A DNA stretch of 64,000 nt, from the NCBI GenBank assembly GCA_008933995.1, contig WARS01000012.1, positions 8,479,501 to 8,543,500 of the forward strand, written 5' to 3'. The stretch is from Datnioides undecimradiatus (taxonomy: Eukaryota > Chordata > Actinopteri > Lobotiformes > Datnioididae). The stretch's first letter is position 1. Every line of letters begins with the position of its first letter. Both the position numbers and the translations under genes were made by a program. Shown piece by piece: positions 1 through 16,411 of this stretch. The notes beneath the pieces were generated by a model. The model ran no database searches and was not told where the DNA came from. It worked only from the letters and a program-made list of their open reading frames with translations.

Positions 1-347
1 CCTCTTTCATTTTAAACACATTCTTGTAAGACCGGCTGCAAAAAAAAAACCTGTTGAATGCAGTTTGCCACAGATCTCTGGCACCAAGTGCTGCTCCAAA
101 TCTGTGCTCTTTCCAAAACAAAATACCGCCTTTAGAAAATGTTCTCAGAAGTTTTGCCCAAGCAGTGTTTTTTTGTTAAAGCTTGGCATTCCAGGTTTAG
201 CAACACCACAGCCAGAACCCTGGTCTCTTTCAGTCGGTCACCTCATTGTTGTTGTTTATGTAACATGGCATTAAAAATGTACAAGAGCACTTTGCATATC
301 CAAACTGTTTCCTGCGGTTAACCCCCGCTCTGCCTTATGCTGTGCAG

Positions 348-3300
348 GCATATGAAATTCTACAGTGAGGCAGCAGCCGTGTCCAACATCACCGTGACCG
401 AACACGAGGTGACCTTTGACCCCGACGCCAGCTGGGTGAAGTTCCACCTGGGAATAAACCGCTATGCTTTGTACACCCGGGATGACCCTGCTATTCCCCA
501 ACTCCTCAAGGAGATGCAGAGCATGACGGTCATCAGCGCAGGTGATAGATGGATGGATCTATATGTCAGTACCAAATGATTGTAATTGTTAGGTGTAATG
601 TGGAGAAAAAGCGTCATATCTCAAGTCAAAATGAAGAGTCAAAGAGCAGTTATTTCATACAGTGCTGGATTTTAGAGTCTGTTAGAGATGCTAATATTTT
701 GGCTACATGACAAAATCTTTGTGGTGATGAATAACTGACGTTATAATGTCTCCTGTAACACCTTTAATGGCATAAAGGTGGGCTAATTTACAAGCTAACA
801 GCCCTTCATCTCTTACAGATTACACTCAAGATGAAAAGGCACTGAAAGGAGCATGTGATTGTACCCAAGGTATGTTCAATTTACCAATGAATGAAATTAG
901 GCTTCTATATCTGTTGGGGTTTTGATGTTCTTTATCTCAGCTCTACATTTCGTCTGCAACACAATTGTTCGATTACTGACTAGCCCCATTGTTCTTGTCT
1001 TTTCCGCTGTGCTCAGCGGTACTGTCACAGACAAACACGCTGCTGCCTTTGAGATACTGAGGATTTTGTTTTCATTTGGCACCAAAATTCAGATTTGTCG
1101 GTTTGTATGAGACACTCCCTGTGGGGCAATAAATAAAAAAAGAGAACAGGCGTTCGTTCGCTGTTCAAAGGCAGAGCTCTTAATTAAATGTTTGATGTCT
1201 GCACGCTCAGGGGGGAGGCCAGTGTTTCCAGCGCTTCAACCTACACACCAGCCTCCACCTACACCGTCATCTCCTACTGTACCTCTTAGCGGCAGGCAAG
1301 CCATAGCTGCAAATGTATAGATGATGCATGGATAATTGAGAAAAGCTACTTTTAATAGATGTTATTGTAGTAGGAAACTAGCAGATCTGGTGGACAGAGT
1401 TGCAACGCAGCTAGGTTTTGGCTAATTGGCTAACAAATGCGTGTGCAGAAACATGGACATTAAAGTTAATTTGGATGGCATAAAACAGGCTCTAATTTTT
1501 CATAATGTTTTTTCTTACGCATTTACTAGTTTTATTTTTTACACATGCACACAGCTCTGTTGTCCTTTTTGTCCTGCCTAGGCCTCAGCAACACAGCAGA
1601 CCATGCAAAGCAGTGATCACTGCCAAGACCAAAAAGCAACAAAACAATCTGTAACGCTGGTTTAAATCTAACCTCACAAGGACTTTCTCATTATTTCTCT
1701 AACCAAAGAGCAACAGCGCTCATCTGCCAGTTTGCTTTTCAGCCATTGCCCCACACAAGAAAGGAGTGATTGTAAACCTTTATATGACTGTTAACTATTA
1801 ATAACCCTGGAGTTTCACAGAGCGCAGCGGGGGGGAGGCATGTGTGTGGTTAGTCTGGTCTACTGCTGTGACATAACGCACAGCCAGACAGAGAGAGAGA
1901 GAGAGTCTGCTGAGAGAGCAGAGCGCAAGCAGTGTGACCAACCTCCAATTACTTTATCACAGGGAACAGGCAGATCTAGAAAATATTCCAGTTTGAACTA
2001 GGCTCTGGGGTATTTAGCTAAAAAAAAAACAAACACTGACTCAGTTACCCGATCTTCTCTGTTTACTTTTGCCTAACCCAGAAGTTGACACAAGTTAAAC
2101 CGAGTGTCAGTTTCTACATAATAAAAAGGAAAATGTGACATAAAGTTTGGTCCACTAGAGCTCGTCTGACATCAGTGACCATCCAGTGTGTTTCTTTCTC
2201 CCTCTGTGTCTCTGCTCCAGTTGTGAAACCCAGTGGACATCACCTGAAACTGGCTCTGAAGATGCAAAACTTTGCTAAAGCCATGTTCAAACCAATGAGG
2301 TAAGTCCACATTTGATGAGTCCCTAGTCCAGGTCAAACACCAGACAGGGCCTAATCGGTGAAGCACAGCTCTGTGGTTGGTGCCCATTAAAATTTTCATG
2401 AGATATTAGGTGACATAACATAACATTACAGTACATGATCGAACATATGTTAATTTATGTCTATGGCTAAATCATACAGTATCTGCTAAAATTACAGTAT
2501 CTGTCACGTTGATTATATACTAGAGACTACTGTAACTGACAGCTTGATCACTGTGTGTGTCAGGCAGCAGAGGAATGAGGAGACTCCAGAAGACTTCTTC
2601 TACTTTGTTGATTTCCAGAGACACAATGCAGAGATCGCCGCCTTTCATCTGGACAGGTGCAGCCCCCGTCTGTGCTAATAATGCTGTTTATTGCTTCTTT
2701 GTTTGTCCTGTTTAACTGTTACCTCAGTTACACATTTTTATTTTGAGTGGTCTGTCTAAGGCAATTTATGCACAAGTGGTGCTTGGGGGTAATTTTAGTT
2801 TCTGTTGAACATCTGCTATTTAATTACTCTGTTTCATGGTTCTAGTGTATACTGAAGTGCTACAAATGGGGTTTTTTTAGGCTCTTTTATTTGAAAGGCA
2901 GAACAGCAAGTAAAATTCAGCCATCAGCGCTTTTAAATGGTGGTAAATAAGTCTGAATTTGTGAAAATGTCTCAGCAACTGTTCGGTAGATTGGCGTGAC
3001 ATCTGGTTCTGACTTTGTCATGCTCCCCACAGGATGAAACTTAATAACTTTCACCTGATTCACCTGCTTTTCCCATCTTCCTCAGCTGTGTTTTGGTTTT
3101 AATGCTTATTAGAAAACGTCAGCGTACTTACACGGTAGAATTAAACAGTGGCCATGGCTGCATTGTACCTGCTTAGCCTTTGAGTGCATGTTAGCTTGCT
3201 GATACTACCTACTACTTACCTTTAAGCACTGTTTTGCCTGAATATATCCTTAAAGTACTGTTAGCATGCCCCTAAACTCGAAGTGTTGTTGAAATGAACT

Positions 3301-6300
3301 TTTTATAGTAAAAAAAAAAAAGTTAATTAATTTTGGGGGTCTCAGAGGAACAGTGATGACAATGAAGCAAAGGCAAAATTCTTGTAGCAGCACATGAATG
3401 TTAAAAAAATCATATCAAATTCTAGAAAGACCCGGTGCCAACAAATAAACCATCCAGCCTACACAAAAATGACAACGTGTTTGCCCAGCCCAGGATTTCC
3501 AAACCAGCTGATCAGCACAAACCAGAGACTGTGGACAGACACAAGAACACACACACACACACACTTCTTCATGTAATTGCACATTAGCTGAGGTGCGGTG
3601 ATTCACTCTCATCTGAGCTAGACAGTATCATTAAGAAGCCGCACACAATGATAAGTCACCACCTTACCACATAAAACAGAAAACAACAGGAGTGCCACGT
3701 CAACAACTCAATCACTCACTACAAATTCCCACAGTAGTTATTATGCTGTATGTCTGCTCATACTTTAAAATGTCTATAAGCCTTAAAAACACAAGAATTA
3801 TGTACAGATTCTGTCACCAAACTCAAATAAGGCAGACAAGTGTCTCTATTTTTAATTCATGGCAGTGTGTATTTTATCTGTGGCAGTGTGTCGTCTCTCT
3901 CTCTGTGTTGTGTCTGCGTTGGCTGCCAGAAGCCCTTATCATTATCACAAGCAATCAGCAGCTGAGGAATGCCGACGGCTCGGGAAACAGCCATTCAGCT
4001 CCACAAACTGATTGTTGTTTGATTACTGTTTGCGGGATGTGGACTGATATATGGCCCTTGGGGAAGGCATTAGCGCTTGGTAGTGTGTATGAATGCAGCC
4101 AGCTAAATTATACAGCGTGGATACTGACAATAGAGTCGATTCATTGATAAGAATCAGTAAAAAATGAACCCCTGGTTCGTGTGAAATGAGGTGAGGGGAC
4201 AGTAAACGAGACGTAAAGATAGCATCATCTTCACAGGGTTCGTGTTGCATTTGAACTGTATCTCTTCCAAAAGAAACTGAGATGACTTACACCTAAAGGG
4301 TTTTTTCATTCCGAATCCCATCGACCTGTTTGTTAGGATCCTGGACTTCCGACGGGTCCCACCGGTGGCTGGCAGGCTGGTGAACATCACAGGAGAGGTC
4401 CTCCAAGTCACCCACAACGAAGACCTGCGAGCTGTCTTCTTTACCTCACCAGGTGAAGCTTTCAAGAGAAAGAGTTTTACATTAATAGAAATACTATAAT
4501 TCCCTTTTTTGTCTAGAGTCAGATGAGAAGACTGATAACCATTCTTGTGTCTGTTTGCTAAATATGAATCCAATGGTAAAGCCAGGAGTCAGTTAGCTTA
4601 GATAGTCTTATTGTTTGTATGGATTAAAGGTACAGTGTGTAATATTTTCAAACATAATATTCATAATCATGTATTTATTAGTGTATAATGACCTGAAAAT
4701 AGGGATATAAGACATGTTGTTGCTCATAGAGAGTGACCGGCTTTCACAGAGACCACCATGTTGCAACTCCATGTTTTGATTCTTGGCAAGGATGAAACAG
4801 CACTCTTCTAAATTGTGACAAAATTACATGCATCATTATAAACCTATTCATGTCTGTGAGTTATTTAGAATAAAGGTATTTATTTGTGCAATATATTTTG
4901 GTTGTGGTTTGATAGAAAAGGCAGAGTTGATCAAAAAACACGTGATTGTATGTGAGCATGAAACTCTTTCTGTGTTCCGCCATTCTGCTCTGCCTCTAGC
5001 GAACAACACGTGTTTTTTCGCCAAGTGCCTCTATGTGTGTAAAACGGAGTATGCTGTGTGCGGGACCCCCGACCTGCTGGAGGGGTCTCTGTCTGCTTAC
5101 CTGCCTGGCCTCAGCATCGCCCCCCGCATCTCCATCCCCAACCCCTGGATACGCTCCTACACCTTCACTGGACAAGAAGAGTAAGACCTCAACTTGTGTC
5201 CACCTCAAGAGGAATAACATTTTATTTTAGAGAAAAATATGTGACGATAAATGTGTTTTATGTGGCTAAGAGGGAAGATTGTGGCATTATAATAGTGACA
5301 GGACTCACTTATTGTCTTTAAATGACTATAATCTGACTGTGGTTGAGGCTGTTGGTGGCCTCTAGGCAGATTTCCCACAATTCCTGTTGATGCTGCATCA
5401 AATTGGATGTTTACCTCTTTGGTCAAAGGCTTTTCTAATTAAGGATAAAAGAAGAGGACGAGTTCTTTTTTTTTTTTTTTTTTTTACACTTTCTTTCTTT
5501 GCCAGAACAGCCACTATTTTTATAACTTATGAAGTCAATTTGCACCAGACTTCCTGTTTTGTGACATTAATCTTCTGAGTGTGGATTCTCATGAAATCCA
5601 TCTCAGTGGCACACATTGTAACAGCCAGAACAGAGGCTTAGCGAGGCCCATATAAATGAACATGACAGCGACACATGCATCTTCAAACACATTTAAACCA
5701 ATCCTGGAAAGAAAGTGGATGTAAGGAAACTAAGGGGGGATTGAAAACACGGTTTTTGCGTCATCTGGTCAAAGATATTCTCCAAATGCAGCATTTTGAA
5801 TGATGTTATTTATGTCCGTTTTTTTAATTTAAAGGTGGGAAGTCAATCCGTTCTTCTGCGACACCATAAAGCAGCAGTATCCCTACAACTCAGGCAACAG
5901 GCTCCTCAATATCATCGACATGTCCATCTTCGACTTTCTCATAAGTAAAATATACTTACTGCTCATCCTCCTCCACTCGCATTAACATGAGAACTTTAAC
6001 AATGCCTCTATAGATTTCTGTTAAGTGTTTGGATCTGCGTTACAGGAAACATGGACAGGCACCACTATGAGATTTTTACCAAATTTGGGGATGAAGGATT
6101 TCTTCTGCACTTGGACAACGCCAGAGGGTGAGACAACACTTCACAGAACATCTAATATTATTACTGTGAAGTTGTGCCGCGTTATTTTATTTCCCCATTA
6201 CCTCTTGTGCCCAGGTTTGGGAAGCACTCTCAAGATGAGATGTCCATACTGGCTCCACTGTCTCAGTGCTGCATGTAAGTGTGTTGTTGTGGAGTGCAGT

Positions 6301-6640
6301 TATAAAGGAGGTCTAGGGTCATTTTTAAAAGTTTTTAGGAGGAAAATGAGTTTCTGTCTTCTCCCTCAGGATAAAACGCTCCACTCTGCTGCGGCTCCAG
6401 CTCCTGGCCCGACCGGAGTATAGGCTCAGCGATGTGATGAGGGAATCTCTGGAGGGTGACCCTCTGCAGCCGATCCTCACGGAGCCCCACCTCTTAGCAC
6501 TAGACCGCAGGCTACAGAAGGTACTCCGCGTGGTCCAGCGCTGCCTTCGGAGGCTTGGCGAGGACGAGGTGATCGCCAAGGACTTTGTCAAATCCACAGC
6601 AAGACCTCAGACCGCTGCAGACGTGAAAAAGGTCAGGTAG
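348..6640 (+). CDS. fam20a: Fam20A, Golgi secretory-pathway pseudokinase (3' ten exons; 5' end outside window)
   Basis: Exons read at 348-541, 819-869, 2221-2299, 2564-2656, 4337-4452, 5000-5180, 5835-5944, 6046-6127, 6215-6274 and 6370-6640 (TAG). All have GT-AG borders and matching phases, giving 411 residues of the kinase-like half; bases 1-347 are intron. Family hallmarks seen: [58 protein letters not shown] and [14 protein letters not shown]20A is a catalytically dead partner that activates the FAM20C kinase, which phosphorylates secreted and enamel or bone proteins in the Golgi. Here the residue before RHNAE is Gln; FAM20C has the pocket Glu there and human FAM20A also has Gln, so this is the A paralogue. 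FLIRNMD has Arg where human has Gly, created by the exon 7/8 junction. The neighbour prkar1a matches human FAM20A-PRKAR1A synteny. Confidence 0.95.
870..2220 (+). other. fam20a intron, no gene seen
   Basis: This 1.35 kb intron separates the ACCCAAG-ending exon from the GTGAAACCC exon. It holds no readable exon. There is a short GA run near 1890 and AT-rich patches, and nothing else I can name. Confidence 0.6.
2657..4336 (+). other. fam20a intron with short CA repeat and an ordered-looking block
   Basis: This 1.68 kb intron has an A run near 3310, a short CA repeat at about 3549-3563 and GTTAGC/AGCATG words near 3190-3270 like those of abundant fish repeats. At 3900-4130 there is a less repetitive, balanced-composition block that could be a regulatory element. 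A 151-codon open frame at 3692-4147 has no recognisable protein character and I treat it as chance. Confidence 0.45.
4625..4800. repeat. Diverged interspersed fish repeat in fam20a intron
   Basis: The words AAAGGTACAGTGTGTAAT, TATAATGACCTGAAAATA and ACCACCATGTTGCAACTCCA occur in the order I recall from a very common spiny-rayed-fish repeat (AAAGGTACAGTGTGTAGG ... CGCCATGTTGCACCGCCATG). The copy is old and has no clear ends. The class is uncertain, possibly a non-autonomous DNA element. Confidence 0.4.
5466..5485 (+). repeat. 20-nt T run in fam20a intron
   Basis: An uninterrupted T homopolymer lies between fam20a exons 6 and 7. Its length is likely polymorphic or error-prone in assembly. Confidence 0.9.
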
Positions 6641-7223
6641 CACAAGACCAAGGGCCGTCGCTCCTCCTCGTAGAAAGTAGGAAGACTTCATGGTGAAGCG
6701 CAGACACCTTGTTAGTGTACAAGGCTCAGATGGTTTCGATTTAAGGAACAAGCCATAAATGGAAGACACTGTGAAATCGTCAAGAGGGGCTTGTCAGAGA
6801 AGGAAGGAATCTCTTTGTGGAGGTTCAGAACGCAAATCACTGCAGGCCTCAAAGTCCTATCACAGAGGAAGATATACCTTTATTTCCTTTTGTTTCTCTC
6901 GTGGTCATAAATTACCCCAAGGCTGCATTTTACGTCAGGGCTCTCCCTTTTCATATACACCTGCACCATCAGGGTGGTTGGAGGCTGACACGTTTAAATC
7001 AAAGGAACAGTTAAAGAGCACTTTGACTCAGAAAATTAGCTGAGCGAGTAAAAAGAAAGCTGCAGCAGTATCTGGAAATATCTGCTTGATACATGAAGGC
7101 ATAGTTTATATTTATAAGAGAGAGCCGTGATGCACTGGATCAGTTGTTTATCAAAGTAATGCTGGTGAATATTGTGATTGTGGAAAGAACCTTTTGTTTG
7201 CCCATGTGATGTTCTACTTATAA

Positions 7224-7229
7224 AATAAA
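7224..7229 (+). promoter_or_regulatory. fam20a polyadenylation signal (AATAAA)
   Basis: AATAAA lies about 580 bases after the fam20a stop. A second AATAAA at 7679-7684 could give a longer 3'UTR. No coding signal is seen between the stop at 6640 and these signals. Confidence 0.6.
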
Positions 7230-7684
7230 GTTATTTTATGCCATGGCATGGTGCAAGTTTTGATTGGAGGTTATCATCTTCAAGTAAATGAAGTTTAAGT
7301 CTTTAAGTATGTGTGCGTGAGAGAGAGAAAAGTGCTACCTATAAAACAGCCACTTAGTTTACTCCACCCCACTTTCCAGACTTGTAGTCCTCCTGTCTCA
7401 TCAGTGTGTTTAAACAGCTTTAGGACGACCCCGACGACTACAACAGGTCGAGACAGAGAGACAGTACACCTACAGCAACTGAGAAACGTGTGTTGTATCA
7501 CATTACTGCAATTATTCTGAACTAAACCTTAAACTTTTGTCTTATTATAAATTTGTCTTTGTCATTTTCTTTGTTCTTACCCAACAAAGCTGATGCATTC
7601 CCGCTTTCAGTGTGATGTGAAGTGAGACGAGTAACCTCAACTATTTTTAAGATGTCTTACTGTTGGCCAGCTGTGCCAAATAAA

Positions 7685-8352
7685 GTCAGCGAGACAAAGC
7701 GGGCGGGGAGACTGATAAGCAAGATCATAAACTGTAGGTACCTTCATACCACAGCATATATTTAATATGTCATCATTAAAACACCAGGAAAAGTGAAAAT
7801 GTAAAGCCACTGTGGAAATAAATGAAAGATAAAGAAATGAAGGAACAGACTGAACTTTTCCAACTCCAAATAACTAAAAGCAACAAGTTTAAAGCAGCAA
7901 AAATGTTGGTGCTTGCCAGAGCCAAGTGCAAATGTTAATAATTAAGTTTTAAACTTTTGCTCATTATTTGAAAATATCACTGCCTGGAAAAATGACCTAA
8001 GTTGTCTAAAGCCATAAAAATCCTCTAAAAGGAATGAGCAGTATTGTGTATTATTAACCAGCACAAATAATGAGCTCACAAAAAAGATATGGGAAAGGTA
8101 AATATTTAAAATGTAGGCAGAGAATAAAATATAGTGGACCTTTTAGATGTAAAGTCTGTTTTGGTGCAGGACTGAATACTGATCATCAGGCTTTTCAGAG
8201 CAGCGACACGTCTCCCCCTGGTGGACAGATGTCGTGTTCCATCTGTTTTCAGCTCAAGATCTACTTCAAAATACATTCCCCACCATGTAAACAGCTCGCT
8301 ACAAACAGAGACAACAACAAAACCTGAGACAAAGCCAAATCATTTTTACTTT
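7685..8352. other. Intergenic gap between convergent fam20a and prkar1a
   Basis: About 670 bases between the last fam20a poly(A) signal and the prkar1a poly(A) signal. The sequence is AT-rich and I see no gene. Confidence 0.6.
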
Positions 8353-10752
8353 TTTATTGCTTAAACTGCCATCTGGAACAATCTATACCAAAAGGATAAA
8401 CATCTTTGCACATACAGGAGGTCAAACTGAATACAGGGTAGAATAGAAAAAGAATGGTCCTCTGAACGGCTGCAGCTCTCCGCGCTGCAGGCCTAACAAA
8501 CTCACTGAAGGTCGGGCTAGCAGGAGTGACTGACTACTACTGTAAGCCCAGGTTAGGTAAGCTAAGGCAAACCGGGACGATTGCAGTGTGGTTAAAAACA
8601 TTTTGGACTAAAACCGATGATGGCGCTATTTACATGGAAACAACGTTTGGATGAAAAGGTGAGTCAGACCCTCAACCCCTAACGAGTCGTTTCCTCTGGA
8701 TGAACAGGATGCGGTGTCAATGGAAACAAATCCACACGTAACCAGGAGGATAACCTCAGGGTTAGGATGGGGTGTGGGGCGCGGGGCAGATGAAGACGTT
8801 CAATTAAAACAGTAAAGAAAAACACACGCGTGTCCATTAACTTCTCACTAACCTGACTACCCTGCAATCGGTACCAAAAATGTCATCTTTTTGGACGTAC
8901 AAACACACATCTCGACTCTGCGCGAGAAGAAACAGACGCATGACACATGGTTCCATGTCATTTCTGGTAACAGACAGTGAGGCAGGAATGACGAGTTGTA
9001 AGCCTATAATCCAGAAGTCAAACATTGTGTGATTTGGTAAAGATCTTTAAAAAAAGACTTAACATTTTATGCCATCTAAATAGTCATGAAGCAGTTAAGC
9101 TAGAGAGTAACAAACCAAATATTTGACAAAGTCCCTGCTTCTGCACGCAGCCTGCAGGGCACACGTTGTTTTGTTGTTTTTTTTTCTTTTCAATACACGC
9201 CTCCATTCATACCGGATCACTGGATGCCTAAAAACATCATGCCAAGTAAGCATAGAGAACAGATCACAAGCTACTCTGATGAAAAGACGGCCACCTTTTC
9301 AATAGGCAATAAGCAATGACACTAGTTTTAAATAAATATCTGCTCACTCTGCCCGTCAGCTCACCTGTGATGCTTTAAATACTTCGGATGTCCTGAAATC
9401 CATAAACCACCTCCTCTTTTTTTTTTTTTTCTTCCTTCCTTCAAGACTTCACTTCAATAAACCTGTAATTACCCATTTGATCTAGTTTAAAAAGGTTTAA
9501 CCCATGACGTTTTACACAATACAATTACATACTGGTTTGTCAGTTGACAAGAAGAAGCATTTATTTACTTTGTGGCACTGGACACCTAAAATAGAATTTA
9601 TGGAAAAATAAGTGTTTACAAAAGACAGTTAAACGTATTTTCTTTAAGATCACCAGCACTCCAAACCATAAATTTATCATTTAGTCAATGATAATAATAT
9701 AACTATGATCATTTTAACTATACTATGATAACATTTTGATTACAAACCATAGCTGAAGAGTGACCAAGTTATTTGGTATATACTAAAAAAATTCAATACT
9801 GAAATACACTTAATACTATTTTTTCCTTTCTTTTTTATGTTTTTTTTCCCTCAGAGTAGTCAAGGCAGTTCTTGTATGGTCATTCTACCGATTAAGAGGA
9901 CAATAAGGGTGGTAACTACTTCCTGTTTTGGAGCTCCGAATAGTTAGGGAACAGAACACGCACTGCATTTCCACGGCTATGCATCTTTGCGTTGGGACAA
10001 TATTTAAACATTTGGCACTAGCCTGGCAGCTGCACAATAAAATAAAAAGTTGTACAAGCTCTCTCAAACTAAGCAAAACCGACTCGTCACCGTCTCATCG
10101 TACCAATCGGAGGTAACCAAGAAGAACAAATGGGAGCGCCACCAACGTACAGCTGAAACCTAAAAACAATATTTGACAATATTTGATCATTTTCTTCCCG
10201 CCGTCTATGGTTTCTAGATTCTGCTCTACGCTGTTTGTCTAAACAGGCTAACTGATGTCAAAAGGGAAACTCTTAAACAGGGAAGAAGCAGTCCTCTCTC
10301 TTCACGTCCATCTACAACATAATTCTGGTACAAATTCACCAAAAGCGCCATGTGAAGGTTGATTGTCCTGTCTCTTCAGTCTGAGACCCTCGTGTCTTAC
10401 AGATCTCCTAACAATCCTGCTTTGTGTTTAAGTCTAAAAAGAAAGCGTAACCAGCAAATACATATATAAACATAGGTAACGTGATGTAACTGTGCCTACA
10501 AGGTAGCGTACAGCAGCTGGTACAAGCGCTGGTGAATGGCTGAAAGTCACCTCTGCGTGACGGGCGGAAACAACAAAATGATCTCCGTGTGTAAAACAAA
10601 CAAACAAACAAAACAAGGGAGAAAAGCCAACAGAAAGAAGAAGAAAGTGACGAAAAAGCAAATTGCATTGGTGGACCCTGGGTCTAAAAGGAGAAGAGGA
10701 GGGAAAGGGTGGAGGAGAGAGGAGAAGGGTGGAGGGGGAGAGAGATGCCCCT
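8353..10752 (-). other. Probable long prkar1a 3'UTR with poly(A) signal at its far end
   Basis: On the minus strand an AATAAA (plus-strand TTTATT) lies at 8353-8358, and no earlier canonical signal followed by a gene is obvious. A 3'UTR of about 2.4 kb fits the long 3'UTRs typical of PRKAR1A. It holds a T run near 9417-9431, AT-rich stretches at 9640-9850, and a purine-rich plus-strand block at 10684-10745 that is a C/U-rich tract in the mRNA just after the stop. Confidence 0.55.
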
Positions 10753-14510
<3,758 letters not shown>

Positions 14511-14579
14511 GACGACAACGGCAACCCTGCTCTGTGACCTCTAACCTTTGTACTGGAAAGAGTGGACAGTAGTGAGCCA

Positions 14580-14596
14580 GGGGGGGGGGGGGGGGG
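14580..14596. repeat. 17-nt G run in prkar1a intron
   Basis: A G homopolymer (C on the transcribed strand) lies about 25 bases upstream of the acceptor of the first coding exon, so it forms part of that acceptor's pyrimidine-rich region on the minus strand. It is likely length-variable. Confidence 0.9.
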
Positions 14597-16167
14597 CAGG
14601 GTTTCAGATCATCACTGTATAGCATGGATTTCACTAAGAGAGCAGAGAGCAACACAAGAGTCGGGGTGTCTGTGTGTCGTGATGAGAAATGAACGGACAG
14701 AAAACGTGAGAACGTGAGAAAAATAGAGCCAGAGTGAGAAGACACTGAGAGGTGCTGTGTTGTATTGGCACTGTGGAGCCCGAGTGCCTCTGAGTGTCAG
14801 GAGTGAAAACTGGTCATATGATGTGATCACACATATCCGACCACAGACAACAAACTGGGGACAGGCACACTGTCTGTCCTGGGTCTATTTACTCAAAACA
14901 ATTCAAGTTCTTCACCAGCCTGAATGAAACCCTCTATCAGAGAGACAGTATCATACACACAGCCTAATTTTAGAGCAACAGTGAAATGAAGGCCAGTGAA
15001 TCAATCCACTGTGAAACACACCAAACCATAAAAGCAAATGCACTTGCTTGGGGTTCCAACATTTCTGGTCACAATGCTGCTACTGAGCAAAAGAACCTGA
15101 CAGATCCCAGATCATGTGATCAGCCTCTGTGATATAAGCTTCTCCAGATAGCTCTGAGCTTGATCTAGCTGTGGAGTCTAAAACAGGAAGGCCTCTTAAA
15201 GCCCTGCTATAATCAACACGTGCAGGTAAATGAGTGAGTGAGTCCTGTGGAGGCAAACGGGCCAGCCCATCCTGCCCCTGCAAGTGCATCATGCATGTGC
15301 ATCAGAATAATTGGATTCAGATAATTTCTAATCTGACAAGGCCCAGAGGAGATTACTAGCCATGTTATCAAAGATAAAGCTGGCAACTAACTACACTCAT
15401 GGTGGAAACTTGGCACCCTTGCTTTAAGCTAAACCTATCACAGGAATAACTAAGTGATAGATGATACTGTTTTCAGATCAGGTGGTGCAAATTAAGAGAC
15501 TAAAGAGAAGATTCAACAATAAGGCACCCGTGTCTTATATTATTAGCAAAACTGATTTAGTTTTAAGTATTTGTGGTAGTGAGTATACAATTAACATTTT
15601 AATTCTCTAATTCAGTTACTGAGCTGCAGCACCACCTCTGCTGTCTGCTAAGAGGCGGGCTGTCAATTAAATTAGAGAAAACACGGTGATGCACAAATGA
15701 CCTTGCTGAACAGTAAAGCATGCCGGATGATACATGATAAAATGCACTCAGTGGTGTACAAACTGAGTAAATGCTATCGCCTTAAGAGGCAGTGTGAAGC
15801 AAATGCCCTGTCTGTAACGCCGTCTAGGTCAGGAAGGCTTCATGAAGGGGTTGACGGCTGCAGCCGAGTAACTTGCAGCAAGCAGGATATTTCCTGAAAT
15901 ACAGCTTACCCTAAATTACAAAGACAGTTAATACCAAATACAATTGAGTAATAAATGTTTCATACTTTCGCTGCGTTTTCTCGGGCCTGCGTTATGCTAC
16001 AGTATGTCTAGTTTGATGCCTAGCTGGCTAGCTCCGTGCAAAGGCAAAGCTCTCCTCCAATGACGCCATCTTGAGTTCTATCATAAACAAACGAGAGACG
16101 GAGGAAACAAATTTCACCTATCCAGAGGTCATATGATCCATGAACTGGAAAAAACGCGAATACTCAC
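14597..16167 (-). other. prkar1a first intron, no gene seen
   Basis: About 1.6 kb between the predicted non-coding first exon and the coding exon. It contains only short chance frames. A CAAGATGGCG word on the minus strand (16064-16073), resembling a YY1 site, lies at the promoter-proximal end. Confidence 0.5.
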
Positions 16168-16320
16168 AAGAAATTGTAAATTTTTGCCGAGCCCTTCGAT
16201 AGCGACTCGGGATGGATGATATTTCTCAAAGCGTACCGTTACCAGATCCTCCTCGCTTCGATTTTTTTTCCCGAGCCCTGGACCGCTGCCCCACCGGATA
16301 CGGCTGAGAACCAATCAACA
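16168..16320 (-). other. Predicted non-coding first exon of prkar1a
   Basis: On the minus strand this GC-rich stretch ends with a strong donor, TTCTT|gtgagtat (gt at 16166-16167), and lies just downstream of a CRE site. The phase-free splice to the 5'UTR acceptor before 14552 is plausible. The 5' border is a guess; no transcript evidence is available. Confidence 0.4.
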
Positions 16321-16328
16321 GCCGTCAC

Positions 16329-16336
16329 TGACGTCA
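16329..16336. promoter_or_regulatory. Perfect CRE palindrome TGACGTCA at the prkar1a 5' end
   Basis: A consensus CREB/ATF site lies directly upstream of the predicted prkar1a first exon. A second identical site is 68 bases further upstream. Confidence 0.6.
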
Positions 16337-16403
16337 ATTCTCCTCGTTCTGACATGTGAGCCCGTAACCCTTAGCAACCTTAAAGGAGACCGCACGGAAA
16401 CCG

Positions 16404-16411
16404 TGACGTCA
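16404..16411. promoter_or_regulatory. Second perfect CRE palindrome TGACGTCA
   Basis: It lies in the prkar1a/wipi1 divergent promoter interval, about 85 bases upstream of the predicted prkar1a first exon. Confidence 0.6.

Noticed and set aside
3692-4147. 151-codon open frame in a fam20a intron
   Set aside because: No domain, no Met context, biased low-complexity composition, and it lies inside a well-defined intron.
348-6640. Annotation as FAM20B or FAM20C
   Set aside because: The Gln before RHNAE, the [15 protein letters not shown] stretch and the prkar1a neighbour all fit FAM20A.
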